A stretch of DNA of 64,000 nt, taken from assembly GCF_024666525.1 (NCBI RefSeq), contig NZ_CP088294.1:3224001-3288000 (forward strand). The letters are read 5' to 3'. Source of the stretch: Pseudomonas sp. J452 (GTDB lineage Bacteria > Pseudomonadota > Gammaproteobacteria > Pseudomonadales > Pseudomonadaceae). The notes under the pieces are model-generated. The model made no database searches. It was not told where the DNA came from and saw only the letters and a program-made list of their open reading frames with translations. The position numbers and the translations under genes are program-made. This document shows, one piece after another, positions 14,656 through 23,074 of the stretch (position 1 is the stretch's first letter; each line of letters begins with the position of its first letter).

Positions 14656-17084
14656 AGGGACACTGCCTCAATCAGAGGGCTAGGGCTGATGTGCTCTGCC
14701 AAGCGACAAGCCTCATCAAGTTGCTCCGCCGTGAAGCCATGGTCAGAAGGAGTGAGGATGCTGTTCAGTACCTCAAGGTTCTCTCGAATTACAGCGCCGT
14801 AGGGCGTTTCGGCCACGTTACTCGTGGACATTGTCGAGATGTAGTCCCACTGCATAACAAAAAGATCGGGAAGGTTCGATACGGTAATGATGGAGTTGCT
14901 ACAGGAAATGCACTTGTTCAGTAACGAGCACTTAGTGCCTTTTTTGTAGCTAGACAACCTTTTTATTTCATCTGGAGGATTAAGCGCGTCCTTACAACTG
15001 ACTAGGCCTGTCCTAATAATTATTGGCGACGAGTTAGTGACTGGGGGAGTTGGCTTGACTGGTTGGCTATCGTGAACAATCGTGCCTTTGTGGATTTGGG
15101 TGAGCGCCTTACTGTTGACCTCTCGAGCCGTCTTGGTGAACTCGAGTTTGTCGAGATAAATCACAGTGCTATGCAGGGACTTATGGCCTAGAATCGCCTG
15201 GATCTCCCTAATTGAAACGCCTTGCGAAACGAGGTCAGCCACGAGGCTAGGGCGAAGTCGAGAAGCTGAGAGGTTCAGGGTTTTGCCGTCTTCAGCTTCG
15301 AGGTCGTGATCCCTGGAAAATTGGTTCATTACGTTATTGATGACGGTAGAGTTCTCGAACGACTTTACCTTCCGGTATTCAGTTTTCTTTTGCGATTCGT
15401 AGATGAAAAGTCTTTCTTTGATAGGCCCCTCTGCACGCTCGCGAATGTGGCGAGTTAGGTAGATGACTTCGTCGAAGATCTTCTTGATCTCGATGCCTTG
15501 TGCCCGCGAGCACCATGTCAAATCCGCATGCATGAGGTCGAGATGAAGAACCTTTCCTCCTCCTGAACGCACTTTCCAGTACCGTAGGCAAGGGCGGTGG
15601 GTCAGCTCGTGGCGCTCTACGAAGTCATCAACATCTAGTCTTTTGAGAGAGTCGGCATTCAGCCCCGTTATTTGTGCTAGGCGAGTGATGTAAGGGGCCA
15701 GCATTCTAGAACTCACATGGTAGATCATTCCCCAACTGGTATATGTCTCAGCGACTCCTAGCCCGCCGATTTTTATCAACCGACCAAAGGCTCGCTCATA
15801 ATTGTCATCGGCATCAGCCGACGACAGGCTAAGCATCCTGCCGTAGAGTTTGTTCTCAAAAATCCACCGAGCGTTTTCCAGGGTGGCCATACCTTTAACA
15901 AGGTATCCATCCTCACCTACCGGGTCGCTGCCGCCATGGAAGGGGATATAGTCCTTGGCCAAATCGTTGGTCTGTTGCCGCTCAATGTCACAAGCTTCCT
16001 GGATGGCACTTCGTACAATCTTAGGGTAGGGACGATACTGATCCGTCTCCCGAGCTGTATCGAACCCCTCTACATCAATAAACGTTGTGAGGCCCAAACC
16101 CCGAATCTTCACCGCTCGCTTGAGCATTGAACGGACTGCTGACAAGACCCCTTGTGAGTAATGTGACGTCAGGAGGTCGGCCTCCATTTGATCGGTGAGG
16201 TGCTTCCTGAATCGCGTCAGGTAATGGGCTGTGACGTACTCACGAGGATCCTCACTTCCCCTAAAGCCAACCTCGGTCAAATGCAGGGTCATCTGCCGGA
16301 AACCGTCGCTGTAATTCTGCTGGCCTGATGTGGATTTAGACTTCATCGACGCAGCGGCAAACATATGCAGGAGCTTGTTGAAGGGCCTATCGGGGTTATG
16401 TACCAGGTCTTCATACTTCGAGAGCCCGACCAGCCTGAGTTCTGAGAGCGCCTTAGTCAGGGAGTCCTCTGGCGAGGCCGCTTCCTTTTTTAGCTCGGCT
16501 TCGACTTCCCGTTCCTTGCAGTTTTTGTAATCAGCACCGATGACGCCACGTCGCGTGAGGTCAGAGAGGATGTCTTGGAAGGTCTGTTCGACGATGGCGA
16601 AGTTCGCGCGGGCCCACTTTAGATTTTTCATCCTGTCGACTTGGAACAAGCTGGCCTTTGAGCAGATGGTATTGCCGAACACTGGGATGCTTTGCTTCTC
16701 TGCCTCCGTCAGACCTTCGTACCAGCATAGAAGCTTCCGGCGCCACTCATTCGCGATTGAGGGTTGGTCGGGGATTACGATCTCCTCTTCAATCATCCGC
16801 TGGATGATCGAGTCGAGGATGTATTTCCTCGTGTTAAACGTGTTGCCGCTAGTACCCAGCTCCTTCAGGAGGTACGTGTAGGCCGGGCTCAGCTTCCCCC
16901 TTTGCGAAAGCTGCACGCTCAGCAGAGATTGGCGACTGCTCTTGGTCTTGGTGGCCCAATCCTGGATTGCTTCAGTGACTTCAAATTCCAACCGCTTGGG
17001 GCGCCTAGCCTGGCTGGGTGTCTGGGCTTCGCTGCGAAGCTGAGCGCTTGTTTGATCCTCGGGCGGCTGATGAGTAGCGCTCAT
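14652..17084 (-). CDS. Large tyrosine recombinase (second of the trio), probably catalytically impaired
   Basis: An 810-residue protein with recombinase fold motifs in its central part: TGLNADSLKRLDVDDF, SASRLRPSLVADLVSQG, LGHKSLHSTVIYLD. Compared with the family, the first catalytic Arg is Asn (TGLN; residue about 475 from this start) and the box-II His is Ser, while one Arg, the GH motif and a candidate Tyr remain. It may serve as a structural or targeting subunit. The C-terminus carries a cysteine cluster (CSLLNKCISCSN). I chose the ATG at 17084 because a 14-codon leader with a good Shine-Dalgarno ends on it (ATGA overlap); a GTG at 17138 is the alternative and lacks a ribosome site. Confidence 0.82.
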   Translation of the reverse strand: MSATHQPPEDQTSAQLRSEAQTPSQARRPKRLEFEVTEAIQDWATKTKSSRQSLLSVQLSQRGKLSPAYTYLLKELGTSGNTFNTRKYILDSIIQRMIEEEIVIPDQPSIANEWRRKLLCWYEGLTEAEKQSIPVFGNTICSKASLFQVDRMKNLKWARANFAIVEQTFQDILSDLTRRGVIGADYKNCKEREVEAELKKEAASPEDSLTKALSELRLVGLSKYEDLVHNPDRPFNKLLHMFAAASMKSKSTSGQQNYSDGFRQMTLHLTEVGFRGSEDPREYVTAHYLTRFRKHLTDQMEADLLTSHYSQGVLSAVRSMLKRAVKIRGLGLTTFIDVEGFDTARETDQYRPYPKIVRSAIQEACDIERQQTNDLAKDYIPFHGGSDPVGEDGYLVKGMATLENARWIFENKLYGRMLSLSSADADDNYERAFGRLIKIGGLGVAETYTSWGMIYHVSSRMLAPYITRLAQITGLNADSLKRLDVDDFVERHELTHRPCLRYWKVRSGGGKVLHLDLMHADLTWCSRAQGIEIKKIFDEVIYLTRHIRERAEGPIKERLFIYESQKKTEYRKVKSFENSTVINNVMNQFSRDHDLEAEDGKTLNLSASRLRPSLVADLVSQGVSIREIQAILGHKSLHSTVIYLDKLEFTKTAREVNSKALTQIHKGTIVHDSQPVKPTPPVTNSSPIIIRTGLVSCKDALNPPDEIKRLSSYKKGTKCSLLNKCISCSNSIITVSNLPDLFVMQWDYISTMSTSNVAETPYGAVIRENLEVLNSILTPSDHGFTAEQLDEACRLAEHISPSPLIEAVSL

Positions 17085-17125
17085 TTTTGGCCTACTCGCG
17101 GATGCAGTTGGGCGCAGAAAGACAT
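17081..17125 (-). promoter_or_regulatory. Possible leader peptide coupled to the second recombinase
   Basis: GTGAGG lies six to seven bases before an ATG at 17125. The short frame encodes MSFCAQLHPRVGQK and stops at a TGA that overlaps the ATG of the recombinase. Ribosomes ending on this peptide could restart on the long gene. This is visible in the sequence, but translation is not shown. Confidence 0.45.
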
Positions 17126-17515
17126 GGTGATTCCTCACGGTTAGTAACCAGGAATGAACACCATTGCGATGCGTCGGTCAAGTCGTTAAGTTAAGAAAAA
17201 ACCTTATTAATCAATTAGATAAGAGTATGCTTGCGGTTTACTCTTGACGCTAAGCGTTTGTCCAATCAGTAATTTTCTCTGACTGGCATGGCGAAATGTG
17301 TCAGGTGCCGCTGTGAAAAAATTTATGAATTTAATGCTGGGTACGAGGGGCGGCGCCCTCCTTTTTGAAGCCGATGACGGCTTGCTCATCGATGTCGTGC
17401 TGTCGCGTCGCGTTGGCTGTGATGTATGAGTGGGGCTGAGCTTCTGCTTCGTCATTGACTTGAATTTCAGGTGGCAGCCTGGGCTGAAGCTATTGAGGCG
17501 TATCCCCGAGGCGCA
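17126..17515. other. Intergenic region between first and second recombinase genes
   Basis: About 390 bases, AT-rich near 17180-17230 (runs of A and TTATTAATCAATTAG). It probably holds a promoter for the second and third recombinase genes. An 82-codon minus-strand ORF here has no recognisable features. Confidence 0.45.
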
Positions 17516-18778
17516 TTATTTCTTATCCCCTGACCTGATTCGTTTGGTCGTCCTCTCGCGTAGAACTTGCATTTCCCCGCATTTGGTCTTGAGGAGCGAG
17601 TCCGGCTTACAGAGCTTTTGGTAGATGTCATGGGGGATCTGAGCGTACCCCTCAGTCGTGGTGGTATGCGAATGGCCATGCCCTATCGAAAGCATCCCAA
17701 GGCGCTCGAAATAATCCTTCCCAAGATCAGGGCTTGTGAGCAGGAGGTACGCAGAGCCATGCCGGAACTTGTGTGCTGAGATTTTCCGCTTGATCTTGCC
17801 TGACGTTCGCGCCCGCTTGGAAACGCGTTCAAACAGCTTTTCAACGCTCTTGGTGGTAAAGGCCTTCCCGTGTGAATTGAAGAACGCAGGCGTCTTCTCC
17901 GGGTCTCTGATGCGCTGGCTATATCGACGGTACAGCGGTGTCCTGTGATAGTTCTCGATACGCTCCAGGGTTGTCCTGCTGACAAGGGTTACCCTGGGGA
18001 CGATCTGATTCCTTCTGCCCTTACTGCCCTGGATATGCAAGGGGCTGTAATCCGCATTCACCGGGATGTTGCAATCAGCGGATACGTATTGGAGCTTTTG
18101 GTACTCAAGTGCATCTCGGATGTGCCGAAGCGTTATGCGGGGAAGCTCAGATTCCCGAATTCCGGAGTCATAGATCAGCTGCAGCATGCACCTCTCGCGC
18201 TCTGAGTCTGTGTGCAGGATCAGCTGTTCAAGTTCGAGCATGCTGCATGGCTGGACGATTGCTCTCGTGTTTGCCTTGCCTGGTCGTATCGGCCCGTGTT
18301 CATAGGGATTGTCAGACCGAAGTGGAGGTTTTCCACTGAGGCTGACGCAGAGGTGGGAACTGAAGAAATGGTGGTAGGCGGCATCGCGACCCTGCACGGT
18401 CTTGGGAGCGAGGCCCGCACCATCCAGTCGACCCAAATACACCTCAAGATTACCTAACCCGATGCTCAGCAGAAGATCGTCTCTACGGGAGTGCTCGTAC
18501 TCTGGTTTGGTCTTCTGGTCTTGAAGCAGGTACGAGATACGCCTGGCATAGGACAGAACGGTTTTGTCCGCCTTTGAGACGTTTCTGTAGTTCCGGCAGA
18601 GGTAGGAGGACACTAGGGGGAGAAGCTGTTCATCGCCATCAATCAACCCGCACCCAGTCACCTTCACGAGTGGCTCGCTGCTTTCTGGCTGAGCTAGGAA
18701 CTGCTCACGGTATTTGCCGTTGGCGAGGATGGAACGGCTTAGATCGAGTTCTCTGTCTCGCTCTGCAATCACTTTCAT
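17516..18778 (-). CDS. Tyrosine recombinase (first of the trio), TnpA-like, full catalytic set
   Basis: A 420-residue recombinase from the ATG at 18778 (a GTG at 18880 would add 34 residues). All catalytic residues are visible: Arg208 (DSGIRESELPRI), a Lys near 254 (IQGSKGRRNQ), His336 and Arg339 (SAHKFRHGSAYLL), His367 (SIGHGHSH) and Tyr378 (TTEGYAQI). The N-terminal part should bind the core site. It is the most nadE-proximal gene, reading away from the junction in nadE, as expected for the end of an element carried by its own recombinases. It is probably the strand-cutting member of the trio. Confidence 0.87.
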   Translation of the reverse strand: MKVIAERDRELDLSRSILANGKYREQFLAQPESSEPLVKVTGCGLIDGDEQLLPLVSSYLCRNYRNVSKADKTVLSYARRISYLLQDQKTKPEYEHSRRDDLLLSIGLGNLEVYLGRLDGAGLAPKTVQGRDAAYHHFFSSHLCVSLSGKPPLRSDNPYEHGPIRPGKANTRAIVQPCSMLELEQLILHTDSERERCMLQLIYDSGIRESELPRITLRHIRDALEYQKLQYVSADCNIPVNADYSPLHIQGSKGRRNQIVPRVTLVSRTTLERIENYHRTPLYRRYSQRIRDPEKTPAFFNSHGKAFTTKSVEKLFERVSKRARTSGKIKRKISAHKFRHGSAYLLLTSPDLGKDYFERLGMLSIGHGHSHTTTTEGYAQIPHDIYQKLCKPDSLLKTKCGEMQVLRERTTKRIRSGDKK

Positions 18779-18881
18779 GCTCTGACGCCCTACGCATCGA
18801 CTCAGGAAGGTCGGTGTGGAGTATGACTCATGGCTCAGATTCTGGAGGGGGGTGAAGCTAAGGGCTATCGGATTGTGCACT

Positions 18882-19424
18882 TCAGTGTAGGGGGGTAGAA
18901 ATCACCGCTTCGGCGGCATGGTCGGTGCCGATCACCAGGCCGTTGTTGGCGTTGGCAATGGCGAACTGCGCGACCATGCGGATGCGTGCCTTGATATTGC
19001 CGGTGACGAAGTCACGGCGGGCGTCGCTGAGCTTCTGCAGGTGAGTGACCTGTTCGCCGAGGCCGCTGACGCTGTCGGCAATATTCACCGTGTCTTCCTC
19101 GTCGGCGCGGATGAATTTCAGCGAATCCTGGGCGTCCTGTTCGTCGTGCTGGGTGCCGTGGGGCAGGCGCACGGCGATAAAGCGATAGCTCTGGTCACCG
19201 GTTTCGGCACGCAGCTCCTCGACTGTCAGTTGCGCCAGGCGCCCGGCGGTCAGCGAGTCGACGCCGCCGCTGATGCCCAGTACCAGCACCTTGAGACCGG
19301 AGTTGCGCAGGCACTGTTTGATAAAGGCCTTGCGCTTGTCGATCTGCGCCACCAGCGCGGCGCTATCGGCGAAAGACGGCACAACATCGAGGGCGGCGGC
19401 GATTTCGGCTTGGCGATTGCTCAT
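18882..19424 (-). pseudogene. nadE: NAD synthetase, 3' third removed by the recombinase element
   Basis: The gene starts normally ([20 protein letters not shown]) and carries the ATP-pyrophosphatase P-loop LGISGGVDS. It follows NadE to GTDHAAEAV, about residue 174 of an expected ~275, then switches to ISTPLH and a stop. The family would continue MGFFTKFGDGA. The break lies at 18899-18902, about 120 bases from the first recombinase start, so the element inserted in this conserved motif. NadE makes the last step of NAD synthesis (ammonia-dependent amidation of NAAD). The product here should be inactive, so the cell needs another NAD synthetase. It is the last gene of the pncA-pncB-nadE operon. 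Confidence 0.88.
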
Positions 19425-19434
19425 TTCAAAGTCC

Positions 19435-20640
19435 TCACTGGGCGTCGCGGACGCGAAAAACATGTTTCAGGTAGCTGACGAAGTTGTCGTCGCGGCATTG
19501 GGTCTTGCCCGGCGCATCGGAGATCTTGGCGACCGGCTGGCCATTGCAGGCGGTCATCTTGATCACGATGTTCATCGGTTCGACCCCGGGAATGTCGCAG
19601 GTCAGGTTGGTACCGATGCCGAAGCTTACGTTGATCCGCCCGCAAAGTGCACGGTAGAGCCGCAGCGACTTCTCCAGGGTGAGCCCGTCGGAGAACACCA
19701 GGGTCTTGCTCAGCGGGTCGATGCCGAGCTTCTCGTAGTGGGCGATGGCCTTCTCCGCCCACTGCAGCGGGTCGCCGGAGTCGTGGCGCAGGCCGTCGAA
19801 CAGCTTGGCGAAGTACAGGTCGAAGTCGGCCAGGAAGGCATCCATGCTGATGCAGTCGGTCAGTGCAATGCCCAGCAGGCCGCGGTACTCGCGCACCCAG
19901 CAGTCCAGCGCGGCGCTCTGACTGTCGATCAGCCGTGGGCCGAGCTGCTGGTGGGCCATCAGCCATTCGTGGGCCATGGTGCCGATCGGCTTGAGGTCGA
20001 ACTCGCGGGCCAGGTGCACGTTGCTGGTGCCGACGAAGCGCCCGGGGAAGTCGCGCTTGAGGATGTGCACCATCTGTTCCTGCACCCGGTAGGAGAAGCG
20101 CCGGCGGGTGCCGAAATCGGCGATCTGGAAACCTTCCAGCTCGGTGGCCGAGGCCTCGCCCTTGAGCCAGTCGAGTTTCTGGTACAGGCGCTCGCTGGCC
20201 TGCTCCAGCACCACCTCGCGGTAGCGATAGCGGTTGCGCACCTCGCTGACGATGGCCAGCAGCGGGATCTCGTAGAGGATCACATGCAACCAGGGCCCGC
20301 GCAGGCGGATACACAGCTGGCCGTCTTCGATGCTGGTGTGCACGTAGCGCAGGTTGAAGCGGAACAGGCTGAGGAAGCGGATGAAGTCGGCCTTGATGAA
20401 CGGAATGCGTTCGAGGAAGGCCAACTGGTCGGCGCTCATGCTCAGCTCGGCCAGGCGCTCGATCTGATAGCGGATCTCCGCCAGGTAGGGCGTCAGGTCT
20501 TCGGCATTGCGGCAGCGGAACTCCCACTCCACCTCGGCATTGGGGTAGTTGTGCAGCACCGCCTGCATCATGGTCAGCTTGTAGAAGTCGGTATCCAGCA
20601 GGTTCTGCACGATACGCTCGGCAAATACGCTTTCACCCAT
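19435..20640 (-). CDS. pncB: Nicotinate phosphoribosyltransferase
   Basis: A 401-residue PncB. It joins nicotinate and PRPP to nicotinate mononucleotide in the Preiss-Handler salvage route. Family features seen: an N-terminal [20 protein letters not shown], the [23 protein letters not shown] block containing the active-site His, DCISMDAFL and the phosphate-binding [11 protein letters not shown]. Length is standard. It lies two bases after pncA and ten before nadE on the same strand, forming the NAD salvage operon that NrtR controls in Pseudomonas. Confidence 0.96.
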   Translation of the reverse strand: MGESVFAERIVQNLLDTDFYKLTMMQAVLHNYPNAEVEWEFRCRNAEDLTPYLAEIRYQIERLAELSMSADQLAFLERIPFIKADFIRFLSLFRFNLRYVHTSIEDGQLCIRLRGPWLHVILYEIPLLAIVSEVRNRYRYREVVLEQASERLYQKLDWLKGEASATELEGFQIADFGTRRRFSYRVQEQMVHILKRDFPGRFVGTSNVHLAREFDLKPIGTMAHEWLMAHQQLGPRLIDSQSAALDCWVREYRGLLGIALTDCISMDAFLADFDLYFAKLFDGLRHDSGDPLQWAEKAIAHYEKLGIDPLSKTLVFSDGLTLEKSLRLYRALCGRINVSFGIGTNLTCDIPGVEPMNIVIKMTACNGQPVAKISDAPGKTQCRDDNFVSYLKHVFRVRDAQ

Positions 20641-20642
20641 GA

Positions 20643-21287
20643 TCAGATCCTCTTGTCCGTGTTGAGGGCCGCGTCCAGCTCATCCAGGCTGGCGTACAGC
20701 TCGATGCCCGCTGCACGCATCTCGCTGCAGGCGGTTTGCGCGGTTGTTTCGGCAATGGCGCGGCAGGCCGGCAGGTAAACACCGACCTCGAAACCGGCAC
20801 GGCGCAGTTGCAGGGCGGTGGTCTTCACGCAGTAGTCGAGGGCCAGGCCGCCGACCAGCACGCGCTGCACGCCATTGTGCCGGAGAAACTCGATGGCGCC
20901 CGTGCTGCGCTTCTCGGCCAGGTCGTGGTAGCAGGCGCCGTAGGGGTGCAGATCCGGCTCCACGCCTTTCCACACGAAGTAGTCGTAGTCCAGCGGCTGT
21001 GGCAGTTCATCCAGCAGTTCGAAACCGGGCGTGCCCGGCACGCAGTGGCTGACCCAGCTGAGATCGGCGTTGGCCAGCGGCAGCGGCTTGAGCATTTCCG
21101 CATGGCTCGGTGCGATCCAGGCGGCTTGCGGGCTGTGCGCGTCCTTGCTGCCCAGGCGCAGGTGGGCGCGGCTGGCCAGCTCATTCAGGGCTGGCGCGAT
21201 CTGCTCGCCACCGGCCACCGGCAGCTCATTCGGACACAGCGGGGTAAAGCCCTTTTGTGCATCGACGTCGAAGCTGGCGATTTTCAT
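20643..21287 (-). CDS. pncA: Nicotinamidase
   Basis: A 214-residue isochorismatase-fold hydrolase that converts nicotinamide to nicotinate. The catalytic Asp is in the N-terminal FDVDAQKGF, the Lys probably in [14 protein letters not shown], and the nucleophile Cys in [15 protein letters not shown]. It is the first gene of the pncA-pncB-nadE operon. A large palindrome 30 bases upstream is the likely NrtR operator. The start ATG gives the normal N-terminus MKIASFDVD. Confidence 0.95.
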   Translation of the reverse strand: MKIASFDVDAQKGFTPLCPNELPVAGGEQIAPALNELASRAHLRLGSKDAHSPQAAWIAPSHAEMLKPLPLANADLSWVSHCVPGTPGFELLDELPQPLDYDYFVWKGVEPDLHPYGACYHDLAEKRSTGAIEFLRHNGVQRVLVGGLALDYCVKTTALQLRRAGFEVGVYLPACRAIAETTAQTACSEMRAAGIELYASLDELDAALNTDKRI

Positions 21288-21316
21288 GGGTAGCGCTCCT
21301 TGTTGCGCGTTTGCAT

Positions 21317-21351
21317 GACTACATATTTCATCTGATGTAATATGTAGTCAA
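21317..21351. promoter_or_regulatory. 35-bp palindrome, probable NrtR operator
   Basis: The left arm is TGACTACATATTTCATC and the right arm, read on the other strand, is TGACTACATATTACATC; one base differs over 17. It lies between the divergent pncA and nrtR genes, 29 bases from pncA and about 76 from nrtR. NrtR is known to repress NAD salvage genes in Pseudomonas by binding palindromes in such gaps. Repression of pncAB-nadE, and perhaps of nrtR, is therefore likely. Confidence 0.82.
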
Positions 21352-21427
21352 GCGCTTTTCATCGAAACAAGTGAAATTCACCGGGTTATTGGTCAAGATG
21401 AAATAAGTCGAAGGGATTGGAGGGGTG

Positions 21428-22120
21428 ATGGGTGCTGCAGAAGTGCTGGCCAGCGTGGATATCGTCGCGCTGCGCCTGAGCGAGGCGGGCGAGCTGGAGC
21501 TGCTGCTGATTCGTCGTGCGCAGGCGCCATTCGCCGGGCAGTGGGCGTTGCCCGGCGTGCTGGTCAACGGCCGCTGCGCCGACCTCAGCCTGGATGCCGC
21601 GGCGACCCGTGCATTGCAGGAAAAAGCACGGGTGCAGCCGCAGCACCTGGAGCAGGTGGCGACGGTGGGCAATGCGGTGCGTGACCCGCGCGGCTGGTCG
21701 TTGAGCACCTTCTACCTGGCCCTGTTGCCCGCCGATACCGAGTTGCCGGGCGAGGACCTGTGCTTCGCCAGCCTGGCGCAGGTGCTCGATGAGCGCTTTC
21801 CGCTGCCATTCGACCATGTGCAGTTGGTGGCGCAAGCGCTGGAACGGCTGGCCGGCAAGTCGGTGTACACCTCGCTGCCGCTCTATCTGCTGGCGCCGCG
21901 CTTTACCGTGACCGAGGCGCTGGCCGCGTTTCAGGCCTGCCTGGGCCAGGCGGTACAGCACACCACCCTGCGCGGACGCCTGGAAAAGATGAAGCAGCAG
22001 GGCTGGATCAGTGATACCGGCGAGAAGAACTACCCGAAGATGGGCCGGCCGCAAAGCCTGCTGGCGCATCGGCCGCAGGGCAGTGGGGCTTTTATCTTCG
22101 ATCGCAGCGTGCTGTCCTGA
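21428..22120 (+). CDS. nrtR: NUDIX-type transcriptional regulator of NAD metabolism
   Basis: A 230-residue protein with an N-terminal NUDIX fold (residues 5-140; VDIVALRLSEAGELELLLIR, FAGQWALPG) whose Nudix box is degenerate (NGRCADLSLDAAATRALQEK), as in NrtR regulators that bind ADP-ribose but do not hydrolyse it efficiently. The C-terminal winged helix (VQHTTLRGRLEKMKQQGWIS) binds DNA. The ATG at 21428 is preceded by GGAGG. It faces pncA across the palindrome. The TGA stop coincides with the target duplication of a MITE copy, which leaves the coding sequence intact. Confidence 0.9.
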   Translation: MGAAEVLASVDIVALRLSEAGELELLLIRRAQAPFAGQWALPGVLVNGRCADLSLDAAATRALQEKARVQPQHLEQVATVGNAVRDPRGWSLSTFYLALLPADTELPGEDLCFASLAQVLDERFPLPFDHVQLVAQALERLAGKSVYTSLPLYLLAPRFTVTEALAAFQACLGQAVQHTTLRGRLEKMKQQGWISDTGEKNYPKMGRPQSLLAHRPQGSGAFIFDRSVLS

Positions 22121-22263
22121 GAACCTGTTTACGATCTCCTGGCCGTCGGCCATACGGCGTTAAAAACAGCCTCGGAATGCTCATTTACAGCTCGTAAACT
22201 CCGCTTCCTCGGCTGTTTTTGCCTTGTCTGGCTCTAGTCCAAAAGATCGTAAACAGGTTCTGA
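22118..22263 (+). repeat. MITE-like palindromic repeat, copy 1
   Basis: The element spans 22121-22260 (140 bp), flanked by TGA on both sides (22118-22120 and 22261-22263). Terminal inverted repeats are GAACCTGTTTACGATCT, perfect over 17 bases. Internal inverted words (AAAACAGCC with GGCTGTTTT, and TTTAC with GTAAA) allow nested hairpins. The left duplication is the nrtR stop codon. No ORF of its own is present. Confidence 0.9.
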
Positions 22264-22402
22264 GGCTGCACATATGTCGAAGCACTGCATTGCGTGCTCT
22301 TCATAGCGGCCTCAGCTAATCTGCAGACGAGCCTAATAAGAGTTGCCAGGACGGCCTGTATTCACACGTGCTCCCGAGTCTGCTTGGGTACTGGAACGCC
22401 GC

Positions 22403-23074
22403 ATGATCAAGTCTTGCTGTCTTGCCCTCGGGGTTGCCCTGGGCACTGTGTTCCCGGCCAACGCCGCGAGTCTGCTGGCCGACCTGGTGGATGGCCAGGG
22501 CCAGCCGCTGGCTAATGCCGTGCTCACGCTGCGCGGTGTGCCGGGTGCCGCGCCGGGCGAGGGCATCATGGATCAGCGCGACAAGCAGTTTGCCCCCAGC
22601 GTGTTGGCCGTGCGCAGCGGCACCTCGGTGAAATTCCCCAACAGCGACAACATCCGCCACCAGGTCTATTCCTTCTCGCCGGCCAAGCGTTTCGAGTTGC
22701 GCCTGTACCAGGGCACGCCCAGCGAGCCGGTGCTGTTCGACAAGCCGGGGGTGGTGGTGCTCGGCTGCAACATCCATGACTGGATGCTCGGCTACGTGTA
22801 TGTCACCGACGACCCCTGGTTCGCCGTCAGTGACGAGCAGGGGCGGTTGAAGATCGACGGTCTGCCGCCCGGTAGCTACCAGGCCAGCCTGTGGCATCCG
22901 CAGAGCCCGAACATGCTGCCGGTTGCTGCGGGTGAGCTGAAGGTTGTCGAACCCAGCCTGCAACAGCGTTTTGCCCTGCAGCTCTCGGGGCCGGTGCAGG
23001 CAGTGCCTGCGGCGCCGGCGCCGAGCTCCTTTGGTGATGCATTCAAGAAGGCCACGCGTGAAGTTCAGCCATAG
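22403..23074 (+). CDS. Secreted cupredoxin-like protein (methylamine utilisation-type)
   Basis: The product has 223 residues. A signal peptide is present (MIKSCCLALGVALGTVFPA, cleavage near ANA). The middle is a cupredoxin fold with candidate copper ligands: His in NSDNIRHQVYSF and the cluster Cys-x-x-His-x-x-Met in LGCNIHDWMLGYV, followed by a carboxypeptidase-regulatory-like segment (RLKIDGLPPGSYQASLWHP). It would act in the periplasm, perhaps in electron transfer or copper sensing. The 3' end overlaps the next gene (GTG at 23058) by 17 bases, so it is translationally coupled to the EAL protein. A true substrate is unknown. Confidence 0.8.
   Translation: MIKSCCLALGVALGTVFPANAASLLADLVDGQGQPLANAVLTLRGVPGAAPGEGIMDQRDKQFAPSVLAVRSGTSVKFPNSDNIRHQVYSFSPAKRFELRLYQGTPSEPVLFDKPGVVVLGCNIHDWMLGYVYVTDDPWFAVSDEQGRLKIDGLPPGSYQASLWHPQSPNMLPVAAGELKVVEPSLQQRFALQLSGPVQAVPAAPAPSSFGDAFKKATREVQP

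Noticed and set aside
19273..20778. A 501-codon plus-strand ORF over nadE and pncB
   Set aside because: It is antisense to two recognised genes and is Val/Gln/His-rich without domain features; typical GC-skew shadow.
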